Shown in pieces: positions 33,323 to 41,955 of a stretch of DNA of 64,000 nucleotides (its first letter is position 1; each line of letters begins with the position of its first letter). The position numbers and the translations under genes were made by a program. Under the pieces are notes generated by a model, which worked only from the letters and a program-made list of their open reading frames with translations, was not told where the DNA came from and did no database searches. The DNA is from Paracoccaceae bacterium (GTDB lineage: Bacteria; Pseudomonadota; Alphaproteobacteria; Rhodobacterales; Rhodobacteraceae). The DNA lies in assembly GCA_902602765.1 (NCBI GenBank), contig CACKSH010000001.1:1-64000 (forward strand). Reading direction: 5' to 3'.

Positions 33323-33457
33323 AATTTTTCCTATAGAACGATCAGGACTAGCTTCAGAAGTCTTCGTAGAGTACTATTACCCTGTGATAGTTGTGGGTAT
33401 TGATGTGTGCAAGTGTTTTAAGATTATGCATTCATTTTTATACGAGGAGAAAGTACT

Positions 33458-34075
33458 ATATTAAAGTTTTTATTTGGCATTATTTCTGCGATAATACTTG
33501 GGAGTGTAGCTTTAAGTGTACCCTCATTGGTGGGAAAGCTCTCTGTTAAAACAGGCGAACTGCCAAGCAAGGTTATATTGCAGGTACCGTCGGGCTCAGA
33601 ATTTAATCAATCGCGGCTTGATTTGCCCCCTGTCGCAATTAATCGTTTAGAGCCAGTTATTATGCCGTCGAATGATAATATTCTAGTAGTAGACACAAAT
33701 TTAGAAAGCAAATTGGCAGATCAAATTAAAGCTTCAGCGGTTGAGCCAATAACTGACCAACTTGGGGATGCTCTTGATAAAAAAATGGGTCAGCTAAGTT
33801 CGTCGCGAGGGCAGTTATTTCAACCACAGCCAAATGAAACAAGGCCAATCTTACCATCTATATCAAAAAATTTAGATAGTTCGTTGCTTGTTGGTGAGAC
33901 CCCTTTGGAAAACCTGCCGAACTCAATAAAAAACGATAGTCTTGATCAAGTTGAGTATGATGGAACTGAGAAGCATCACTTAGAGGATTTTAATCCAAAT
34001 CTTCCGAGTGAACCGTCAGTACCTATGTTGGAAGCAACGCCAATTGGGAATAGCTTGAAAAATTTTTCTGATTAG
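33458..34075 (+). CDS. Membrane-anchored low-complexity protein between trpG and trpE; putative ATA start at 33458 (ORF track begins at 33527)
   Basis: Frame is open upstream of 33527 and encodes a hydrophobic N-terminus (LKFLFGIISAIILGSVALSVPSL); SD GAGGAG 8 nt before ATA. No AUG/GUG/UUG at the expected place. Confidence 0.6.
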   Translation: MLKFLFGIISAIILGSVALSVPSLVGKLSVKTGELPSKVILQVPSGSEFNQSRLDLPPVAINRLEPVIMPSNDNILVVDTNLESKLADQIKASAVEPITDQLGDALDKKMGQLSSSRGQLFQPQPNETRPILPSISKNLDSSLLVGETPLENLPNSIKNDSLDQVEYDGTEKHHLEDFNPNLPSEPSVPMLEATPIGNSLKNFSD

Positions 34076-34149
34076 AGTCCAGCCGAAAGCCAGTTAGTAA
34101 ACAAGTTAGATCAAATGGCCTAAATGTTTATTAACATCAATAATCTAAT

Positions 34150-35664
34150 CTAATCCCAGGAAGTGGCAAATATACCTGCCTCTGCAGCTGCGCGTCTGAT
34201 TGCGTTGGATTTGTGTACGGTTTCCATGTACTCATCTTCTGGTACACTGTCATATACAACGCCTCCACCTGCCTGAATATAAAGCTTTTCGTTTTTCAAA
34301 ATTGCTGTGCGAAGTGCAATGCACATGTCCATGTCACCCGAAGAACTGAAGTAGCCAACGCCTCCTCCATAAACGCCTCTTTTTTCCGTTTCTAATTCAT
34401 CAATAATTTCCATTGCCCTAACTTTTGGAGCACCAGAAACTGTACCTGCAGGCATACCTGCAAAAAAGGCAGACAGAGCATCATGTTCTGGTGCAAGTTC
34501 CCCAACAACATTTGAAACAATATGCATAACATGACTGTATCGCTCAATTATAAATTCCTCAGTTGGTTTTACTGAACCAATCTTAGATACCCGTCCAACA
34601 TCATTTCTTCCAAGATCCAGCAGCATTAAATGCTCTGCTAACTCCTTTTTATCTTTGAGTAAGTCAACTTCTAAAGCTTTGTCTTGCTCGGGAGTTTTCC
34701 CCCGAGGACGCGTGCCGGCTATTGGCCTAATTGTAATTTCATTATCAAAAACTCGAACTAGAATTTCTGGACTAGCACCAATAACTTGAAAATCTCCAAA
34801 ATTAAAAAAAAACATGAATGGAGAAGGGTTCGTCCGGCGTAGTGATCGATACAATGAGAAAGGTGGTAAGTTAAAGTCTTGTACCCACCTTTGTGAGGGT
34901 ACAACCTGAAATATGTCACCAGCTGCTATGTATTCTTGCGCCTTTTTAACTGCTTGAATATAACCATCTTTTGAAAAATTCGAAATTGGTGGATTAATAT
35001 TGCTTGGACTCCCTAAATCTCTAGTGTCTAGTATTTCTCTATCTAGCTTTTCTATCGCATCATTTATTAATTTAGAGGCATTTTCGTAAGACGTTTTAGC
35101 ATTTCTATTTTTCTTGTGCCAAACTGGAGCTACCAATATTACTTCACCTTTCGCTCCATCTAAAACAGCAATGAGAGAGGGACGCAAAAATACTCCATCT
35201 GGTAGTCCCATCGGATCAGGGTTTAAGTCAGGCAGATCTTCTATTAGACGTATTGTATCATACCCTAAGTAACCAAAGATGCCGGCGCTTGCTTGTGGTA
35301 AACTTTTAGGGATATCAATGTAACTTTCTGATAAAAAATCCCTTAGTTCAGTTAATGGGTCATGGTCTTGCTGTGTGAAAGCGCCCCGACCATTTTGTTC
35401 TAAATTCTTGATAAAACTTTTTTTTCCTAAACATTTCCAAATTTTATCTGGACGCATGCCTATTATCGAGTAGCGCCCTCGGACTTCACCGCCTGTTACT
35501 GATTCAAGAATAAAAGAATTCTCTTCTCCATTCGTTAATTTCAGCATTAACGATACTGGTGTATCCAAATCTGCCGCTAATCGACAATAAACTAATTGGT
35601 TAATGCTTTTGCTATAATTTTTCTCAAATTGATCGAACTCGGGTGTAAGTTTCATAACAGGCAC
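34150..35664 (-). CDS. trpE: Anthranilate synthase component I
   Basis: 'AGDIFQVVPSQRW', 'RRTNPSPFMFFFNFGDFQVIGASPEILVRV', 'PIAGTRPRGKTPEQD', 'GTVSGAPKVRAMEIIDELE'. Confidence 0.97.
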   Translation of the reverse strand: MPVMKLTPEFDQFEKNYSKSINQLVYCRLAADLDTPVSLMLKLTNGEENSFILESVTGGEVRGRYSIIGMRPDKIWKCLGKKSFIKNLEQNGRGAFTQQDHDPLTELRDFLSESYIDIPKSLPQASAGIFGYLGYDTIRLIEDLPDLNPDPMGLPDGVFLRPSLIAVLDGAKGEVILVAPVWHKKNRNAKTSYENASKLINDAIEKLDREILDTRDLGSPSNINPPISNFSKDGYIQAVKKAQEYIAAGDIFQVVPSQRWVQDFNLPPFSLYRSLRRTNPSPFMFFFNFGDFQVIGASPEILVRVFDNEITIRPIAGTRPRGKTPEQDKALEVDLLKDKKELAEHLMLLDLGRNDVGRVSKIGSVKPTEEFIIERYSHVMHIVSNVVGELAPEHDALSAFFAGMPAGTVSGAPKVRAMEIIDELETEKRGVYGGGVGYFSSSGDMDMCIALRTAILKNEKLYIQAGGGVVYDSVPEDEYMETVHKSNAIRRAAAEAGIFATSWD

Positions 35665-37496
35665 TATTGAAAATTTACATGCACGGCATTAATGGCGCTT
35701 TCGTCAACAGCAATACCTCTTGATTTCTGTATTTCTGAAACCAAAATTCTGAAGAGATCTTGAGATAAGGTTGATTTTATTTGCATTTCTAAAGATTTTA
35801 GAATTTCTGCTTCTTCTGGTTTATCCGAAATCCCATCTTTAATTTCTACAAGATGGATAATTGCAATAGTATCGTCGAGGTTTTCAATTTTATACTCGCC
35901 GCTATTCATTTCAAAAACTGTAGCTAGTAAAGCTGGTGGGGTTTCATCGGAAAAGCCATCTCTGGAAATTCCCTCGAATTTATCAGATTTCATAGATTTT
36001 ATATTGCCGTTGGATAAATAAAGCTGAGCCTGTTTCCTCAACAATTCATTTTTCTTGCTACTTACCCAGTTATCGAGCACTGACTGATATACTTCATCGA
36101 GTGGCTTTAAAGCAGGTTTTAAAGTTTCATCTAACCGTAACGCCAATACTGATCCATCTGAAAGGGTAATTATTTCAGGAAAGTCTTTTGTTGAAACTGT
36201 TGTCGCTGCATCTCTGAAACCCTCGTACTGTGTTATTTCACTATCCACGGCTCCAGGAGAGTAAGCAATTGTTTTGAACTCAAGTGGTGTTTCTAAAGCC
36301 AATTCCTCTAGACTGGCGCCAGATGCAAGTAAATCATCGAATTGTTGAGCTAAATTAGCAATTTCTTTAACCGCTTCAGACAAGGCTAGTTCGTTGCTCA
36401 GATCTTCTTTTACGGCATCGAAACCACCAGTTTTAGCTTCCTGAATGTCTACCAATCGGAAAAGGCTTGGACCCAAGTCGGTATCAAATGGTCCTATAAC
36501 TTCAGATATTTTTGCTGCAAAAAGTCCATTTCCAGCTTCGCCTAGTTCATTTTTTGTCTTATAGCCGATATCAATTTCGCTCGAAGAAAGGCCACGGTCA
36601 TTTAATAAATTAGCAAATGATGTATTTTTTGAGTTGATAGAGCCTATTGCCTCTTCTGCTTCTTTCGTTGTCAAAAATACTAACCTTTCCGAGCGTCTTT
36701 TTTCTTCTTGATTAAATTCAGATATTCTCTCCTTGTATACCTCTTCTAACAAACTTTTATCTATCTCAATTCTTTTACTGAGCATATCAGGCGTCAATAT
36801 TACATAAGAAATCATTTTAGTTTCTGGTCTCATATACTGAGCAGAGTTTTCTTTGTGGTATACTTTTATTTCTTCATCGCTTGGTTCTGGATCAGGCTCA
36901 TCTAAATTATTCCAGGCCAGAGATACTAATTCAAAATCGCGCGTTTGAAAAAGATATTTAGCCATTACTTCCAAATAATTTTTGGGTATCATCATTCCTT
37001 CTGTAATACCAGATTGTAAAATCATTCTGGACGTTTCGGCTCGCACTGCACTCTCGTACATGGAAGGTGTCATGCCGGCGTTTTCAAGGACAAATGTATA
37101 TGTCTCTTTATCAAATTTTCCGTCTATGCTTTGAAAAGCAGGCGTCTTATTCAAATTACTAATTATGACTTTATCATTAACAGATATACCGATACGTTTT
37201 GCTTCGTCTTCAAGGCTTTTTGCTGTTATTAGCTGGCTAAGTACATTGCTTGTAATACCAAAAGCTTGTGCCTGCTCAAATGTTATATCCTGTCCCAACT
37301 GAGCAGAAAATCTTCTTAACTCATTGCTCAATGCTCTGCTGTATTCTCTGCTGCTAATCTCAGTTTCACCGACCGAAGCAACGGCATTATCTGAACTAGA
37401 AAAATTCACTGCGCCAAATCCACCCAATCCAATAATGACAAAAGTCATAAGAACCCAGGCGAAAGTTTTTCCCAATTTGCTTTTAGAGCCTGCCAT
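35664..37496 (-). CDS. SurA N-terminal domain / PpiD-like peptidylprolyl isomerase
   Basis: Single N-terminal TM, 'VASVGETEISSREYSRALSNELRRFSAQLGQDITFEQAQAFGI', PPIase-like central domain; overlaps trpE. Confidence 0.88.
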   Translation of the reverse strand: MAGSKSKLGKTFAWVLMTFVIIGLGGFGAVNFSSSDNAVASVGETEISSREYSRALSNELRRFSAQLGQDITFEQAQAFGITSNVLSQLITAKSLEDEAKRIGISVNDKVIISNLNKTPAFQSIDGKFDKETYTFVLENAGMTPSMYESAVRAETSRMILQSGITEGMMIPKNYLEVMAKYLFQTRDFELVSLAWNNLDEPDPEPSDEEIKVYHKENSAQYMRPETKMISYVILTPDMLSKRIEIDKSLLEEVYKERISEFNQEEKRRSERLVFLTTKEAEEAIGSINSKNTSFANLLNDRGLSSSEIDIGYKTKNELGEAGNGLFAAKISEVIGPFDTDLGPSLFRLVDIQEAKTGGFDAVKEDLSNELALSEAVKEIANLAQQFDDLLASGASLEELALETPLEFKTIAYSPGAVDSEITQYEGFRDAATTVSTKDFPEIITLSDGSVLALRLDETLKPALKPLDEVYQSVLDNWVSSKKNELLRKQAQLYLSNGNIKSMKSDKFEGISRDGFSDETPPALLATVFEMNSGEYKIENLDDTIAIIHLVEIKDGISDKPEEAEILKSLEMQIKSTLSQDLFRILVSEIQKSRGIAVDESAINAVHVNFQ

Positions 37497-37520
37497 ACTT
37501 ACCTCTGATAATATATTTAA

Positions 37521-38753
37521 TTACTTAACTTCATTATATTCTTTGTGGTCAGAACGCTGATAGCTGAGGTTTTTCAGTCTTTCAAGCAAAGTAGTAATCT
37601 TATTTTTGTCAATATTTGCAAACGCTATTCTGAATGTTCTGGGGCCATGCAGATCATATTTGGGATAAAACATGGTGCCTGGCATAAGCAGAATACCTTG
37701 GTCTCGTAAAATTAATGGAGCTAGAGTTTCGGATCCTTCTTTAAAAGGATGATCAACGAAAGCGAAATATGCACCACAGCCCCTTAAAGACCATCCATCT
37801 GCAGACAAAGGTTCAAATTTTATTGAAAAATGCTTTGCTCGTTCAAGAATTTCAGTTCTTCGGTCTGATTTCCAAGAGTCCAGATTAGCAATGCTCCAAT
37901 TGGCAGCGTACTGGCCTAACTGTGGTGGACAAACAGTAAACGTATCTAAGACCTTTTCTACTTCAAATAAATTTTCATAGCTAGTTAGTAATGCCCCGAC
38001 ACGATGCCCAGTCATTCTATAAGCCTTCGAAAATGAATAAAGAATTGTAAGTGTCTGATGCCATTCAGGATTTTCAAATAGTTTGTGAGGCTGAGAAACG
38101 TTTGGATGAAAATCCTTATAGGTCTCATCAAGTATTAAACGTATATTATTTGAACTACACAATTTATAAAATTTTTGAAGTAGTTCATTCGAGTATATTG
38201 AACCTGATGGATTATTAGGACTAACAAGCACTATGGCGCGAGTTTTATCTGTTATTAGCACCTCTGCTTTTTCAAATATCGGGACCATATTGCTATCCGT
38301 TTCCAGTGGCACAGTCTTTACCCCGGCCATTTGTAGCCACATATGATGGTTGAAATACCATGGTGTTGGAATAATCACTTCGTCATTTTCGCTAGTAAAG
38401 GTCGCGATAGAAGCGCAAAAGGCTTGATTACATCCGCTAGTAATCGCCACATTTTTTTTACTTATTTTTCCATTATATTGCCTGGACCATTGTCGCGCCA
38501 GGCTTTCCCTTAGCTCATCTAATCCTAAAACTGGCCCATAGGTGTTAACTGCATTATCTGATAACACTTTGTCCGCCATAAACTTCAGCATTTTTTCTGG
38601 TGGTGGTTCAGTAGGTGCCGCCTGAGAAACGTCGATTATTGGTTTTGATGGTTGTAAATCTGGATCAGATATCCAACTTTTTACTTCAAGTACCGGTGGT
38701 GGATCTACGTCTTCTGTGCGTGTTTTTTTAAAAATTTTATCAGTCAATGTCAT
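37521..38753 (-). CDS. Class I/II PLP-dependent aminotransferase (ORF extends to 38789; start likely MTLTDKIFKK)
   Basis: 'ITSGCNQAFCASIATF', 'LVSPNNPSGSIYSNELL', 'LILDETYKDF', 'ILYSFSKAYRMTGHRVGALL'. Confidence 0.93.
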   Translation of the reverse strand: MTLTDKIFKKTRTEDVDPPPVLEVKSWISDPDLQPSKPIIDVSQAAPTEPPPEKMLKFMADKVLSDNAVNTYGPVLGLDELRESLARQWSRQYNGKISKKNVAITSGCNQAFCASIATFTSENDEVIIPTPWYFNHHMWLQMAGVKTVPLETDSNMVPIFEKAEVLITDKTRAIVLVSPNNPSGSIYSNELLQKFYKLCSSNNIRLILDETYKDFHPNVSQPHKLFENPEWHQTLTILYSFSKAYRMTGHRVGALLTSYENLFEVEKVLDTFTVCPPQLGQYAANWSIANLDSWKSDRRTEILERAKHFSIKFEPLSADGWSLRGCGAYFAFVDHPFKEGSETLAPLILRDQGILLMPGTMFYPKYDLHGPRTFRIAFANIDKNKITTLLERLKNLSYQRSDHKEYNEVK

Positions 38754-38760
38754 GATTAAC

Positions 38761-39264
38761 TTAATCCGTTCCTCTGTACGGCTCGACATATTGTAGAGCC
38801 ATATCCCAAGGGAAAAATATCCAAGTGTCCTGGCTTACTTCTGTAACAAATGTATCAACCTGATTTCTTCCTAGTGGTTTTGCGTAAATTGTAGCCACGT
38901 GTGCTTTTGGCATCATAGAGCGCACTGCCTCAAGTGTTTTCCCAGTATCTACTAAGTCATCAATAATAAGTACGCCAGAACCATCTCCTGTTAATTCAGC
39001 ATTAGGTGGCTTTATAACTTTCGGCTCTGCTTGCGTCTGGTGGTTGTAGGATTTTACGCTTATCGTATCTACAGTGCGAATATCCAATTCTCTTGCCACG
39101 ATCATCGCTGGAGCCATACCACCTCGAGTTATTGCTACTACTGCCTTCCATGCGCCTCTGTCTGGTCCCTGTCCATCAAGCCTCCATGATAAAGCTCTCG
39201 CATCACGATGTAATTGATCCCAGCTAACATGAAATCCCTTTTCGTGCGGTAAGCGTTCAGACAT
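38761..39264 (-). CDS. gpt: Xanthine(-guanine) phosphoribosyltransferase
   Basis: '[23 protein letters not shown]', '[18 protein letters not shown]'. Confidence 0.93.
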   Translation of the reverse strand: MSERLPHEKGFHVSWDQLHRDARALSWRLDGQGPDRGAWKAVVAITRGGMAPAMIVARELDIRTVDTISVKSYNHQTQAEPKVIKPPNAELTGDGSGVLIIDDLVDTGKTLEAVRSMMPKAHVATIYAKPLGRNQVDTFVTEVSQDTWIFFPWDMALQYVEPYRGTD

Positions 39265-40085
39265 TAATCCTTCCTCCCAGTAACGGCGTCGATATCCGGA
39301 GCGTCTACTGCTTTCATACCAACAATATGATAACCAGAATCAACGTGTAAAATTTCTCCAGTGACTCCTGAACCCAGATCTGAGAGTAGATACAATGCAG
39401 ATTTGCCGACATCATCTATAGTTACATTTCGTCTTAGCGGTGAATTAAGCTCGTTCCATTTCAATATGTACCTAAAGTCTCCAATTCCGGACGCTGCCAG
39501 AGTTTTGATGGGACCCGCTGATATAGCATTAACCCTGATGCTATCTTTACCTAAATCTTCAGCCAAATATTTGACCGAGGTTTCTAATGCCGCTTTTGCA
39601 ACTCCCATAACATTATAATGGGGCATAACTTGTTCCGCACCGTAATATGTAAGCGTCAGAATTGAACCACCATTCGGCATTAATTTTTCTGCGTGGCTAA
39701 CTACGGCTGTAAACGAGTATACTGAGATATTCATTGTCATATTGAAGTTTTCTAAAGTTGTATCAACATATCGGCCGCGAAGCTCAGTCTTATCTGAAAA
39801 ACCTATCGCATGAACCAGGAAGTCTAATTGACCCCATTTTTTTTCAATTTCGGCAAACAATTTCGTAACACTTTGTTTATCCGATACATCACATTCAATT
39901 AAAAAATCTGATTCAACTCTTTCAGCAAGCGGCCCGACTCTTTTTTTTAAAGCATCTCCCTGATAAGAAAAAGCCATCTCGGCACCAGCATCAAAGCATG
40001 ATTTTGCTATGCCCCAAGCTATCGATTTTTCGTTAGCAAGTCCCATTATAAGACCACGCTTGCCAGTCATTAATCCAAATGACAT
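39264..40085 (-). CDS. fabI: Enoyl-ACP reductase FabI
   Basis: '[34 protein letters not shown]', '[26 protein letters not shown]', '[20 protein letters not shown]'. Confidence 0.96.
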   Translation of the reverse strand: MSFGLMTGKRGLIMGLANEKSIAWGIAKSCFDAGAEMAFSYQGDALKKRVGPLAERVESDFLIECDVSDKQSVTKLFAEIEKKWGQLDFLVHAIGFSDKTELRGRYVDTTLENFNMTMNISVYSFTAVVSHAEKLMPNGGSILTLTYYGAEQVMPHYNVMGVAKAALETSVKYLAEDLGKDSIRVNAISAGPIKTLAASGIGDFRYILKWNELNSPLRRNVTIDDVGKSALYLLSDLGSGVTGEILHVDSGYHIVGMKAVDAPDIDAVTGRKD

Positions 40086-40212
40086 ACATATTCCCCCGAA
40101 ATTTAACTTTATAAATGTTTAAGCTATGGAAAGTAGAGCTTCAAGCCTGACAAATATTTTTTTGGCACTATTTACGGATTAAAGTGGGTTGAGTGCTAGG
40201 TGGAGTAAAGCA

Positions 40213-40818
40213 ATGGTGGATAGAAGCGGTAAATTTGAAGGGGATAACCCTTTCGACATTTGTAAAAGGTGGATTGCTGAGTCTGAAGACGGTGAACTTA
40301 ATGATCCCAATGCAATTGCATTGAGCACAGTGTCGGAAGATGGAATGCCTAACGTTCGCATGGTTTTATTAAAGAACATCGATCATTCTGCCTTTGTATT
40401 TTTCACTAATTTTGGCTCCCAAAAAGCTATTGAAATATTTGATTGTGGGAAGGCAAGTTTCGTATGGCATTCAAAGTTTTTGAGAAGGCAAATTAGGGTA
40501 CGAGGTATTACCTCGCTAGAGAGTGAGCTGGCATCCGATGAATATTATAAGTCGCGGTCTTTGAAAAGTAGGCTGGGTGCATGGGCCTCAATTCAGTCAA
40601 AGCCATTGAATTCTAGAAAAATATTATTAGACCGAGTTGAAACATTTACTGAAAGTCTGGGCGATGATCCCGCAAGGCCAAAATTTTGGGGCGGATTTCG
40701 CATTGCCCCAACCGAAATAGAATTTTGGGCAGAAGGTGAGGCCCGTTTACACGATCGTTTTTTATGGTCCAAACGCGATCAGGATGGTCAATGGTCAATT
40801 GAGAGATTGTTCCCTTAG
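40213..40818 (+). CDS. pdxH: Pyridoxamine 5'-phosphate oxidase (ORF opens at TTG 40189; start likely ATG 40213)
   Basis: 'NAIALSTVSEDGMPNVRMVLLKNIDHSAFVFFTNFGSQKA', 'RPKFWGGFRIAPTEIEFW', 'RLHDRFLW'. Confidence 0.95.
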   Translation: MVDRSGKFEGDNPFDICKRWIAESEDGELNDPNAIALSTVSEDGMPNVRMVLLKNIDHSAFVFFTNFGSQKAIEIFDCGKASFVWHSKFLRRQIRVRGITSLESELASDEYYKSRSLKSRLGAWASIQSKPLNSRKILLDRVETFTESLGDDPARPKFWGGFRIAPTEIEFWAEGEARLHDRFLWSKRDQDGQWSIERLFP

Positions 40819-40841
40819 TTGTTACTAATTTATTTATTTAG

Positions 40842-41339
40842 TTGAAATCTCTAACAAGGTTCAAACTTATATTAATCCAACGTGCATCACTTTGTATTTT
40901 GAGTTGTATGGCCTTTTTGGCCGCCTTTGGCTCTATAGCAGATACAAATTGTATTCATGAGCAAATATCCATCTACTTTAAAAATCAGCAGCAAGCCAAA
41001 TTTTGCGTTGAACTTGCTATTAATAATGAAGAGCGGCAGCGAGGCTTAATGTTCAGAAAGGGAATGGAACTCAGCGATGGGATGATGTTTGTTTATGAAC
41101 GACCGCAATCTGTATGGTTTTGGATGAAAAATACTAGCATTCCACTAGACATTATATTTGCTGATGAAGCTGGAGTTATAACAAAGATATTTGAAAATGC
41201 CCGTCCATTTAGTACAACCAGTATCTTTGGCGGATATGATGTGCAGTATGTAGTAGAAATCAATGCTGGTTTAACAAAATCACTTGGTATTAAGACAGGA
41301 GGTTCGATAAAGCATAGTCTAGGTCTTCCTAGGGATTAG
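40842..41339 (+). CDS. DUF192 family protein
   Basis: 'NEERQRGLMFRKGMELSDGMMFVYERPQSVWFWMKNTSIPLDIIFADEAGVI'. Confidence 0.9.
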   Translation: MKSLTRFKLILIQRASLCILSCMAFLAAFGSIADTNCIHEQISIYFKNQQQAKFCVELAINNEERQRGLMFRKGMELSDGMMFVYERPQSVWFWMKNTSIPLDIIFADEAGVITKIFENARPFSTTSIFGGYDVQYVVEINAGLTKSLGIKTGGSIKHSLGLPRD

Positions 41340-41421
41340 TGGAGTTGGCTTAATGTTAAAATTTATTTTTTAGCTTCTAGGTCTTTTCAAATCAATTTCG
41401 ATTATATAGAGAAAGTCTGTC

Positions 41422-41498
41422 GGGGCGTAGCGCAGCCTGGTAGCGCGACGGTTTTGGGTACCGTAGGTCGCAAGTTCGAATCTTGCCGTCCCGACCAT
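41422..41498 (+). tRNA. tRNA-Pro (anticodon TGG)
   Basis: 77-nt cloverleaf: acceptor CGGGGCG/CGTCCCG, anticodon stem ACGGT-TTTGGGT-ACCGT, T-arm GCAAG-TTCGAAT-CTTGC, encoded CCA. Confidence 0.97.
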
Positions 41499-41827
41499 TC
41501 GCGTAGCTCCTAAAGCATTTTTATGGTTTTTATTTTGTAATATTTCCCAAAAATGTAAATTAATGCAAAATAAATTTTTTCATTAAAAATGAATCGCAGT
41601 GTGGATCTTAGATTTTGTTTTTTTTCTAAACTTTTTCCTGTAAACGTCCAAAACTATTACATTTTAGAGTTTCCTTTTTTTAAATTTATAATGTGTTCCC
41701 TAGTGATTTTTCTTGACGTGAAAACATAATCAAACTGTGTCAAGATAGTTTTTCTTAAATTTATGCAATTTAACTATTGACCTTTGACGCAAACCTACGT
41801 CTATTTGTGTCCACTGGTCACCCCACA

Positions 41828-41841
41828 TACTACATGTAGTA
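41828..41841. promoter_or_regulatory. Palindromic operator candidate upstream of nrdJ (NrdR-box-like)
   Basis: Perfect 14-bp palindrome TACTACATGTAGTA about 115 nt upstream of the nrdJ ATG. Confidence 0.4.
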
Positions 41842-41955
41842 GCTAAAAGGGTAAAGCGTCGTACCTTTGCCTAGAATTGTTGGTGGATCAAAATCATGGC
41901 CTTCATGTAAAAAAAAGAGGGCTAAACGAGAAAAGTTCAAAGTAGGCGGGACACA

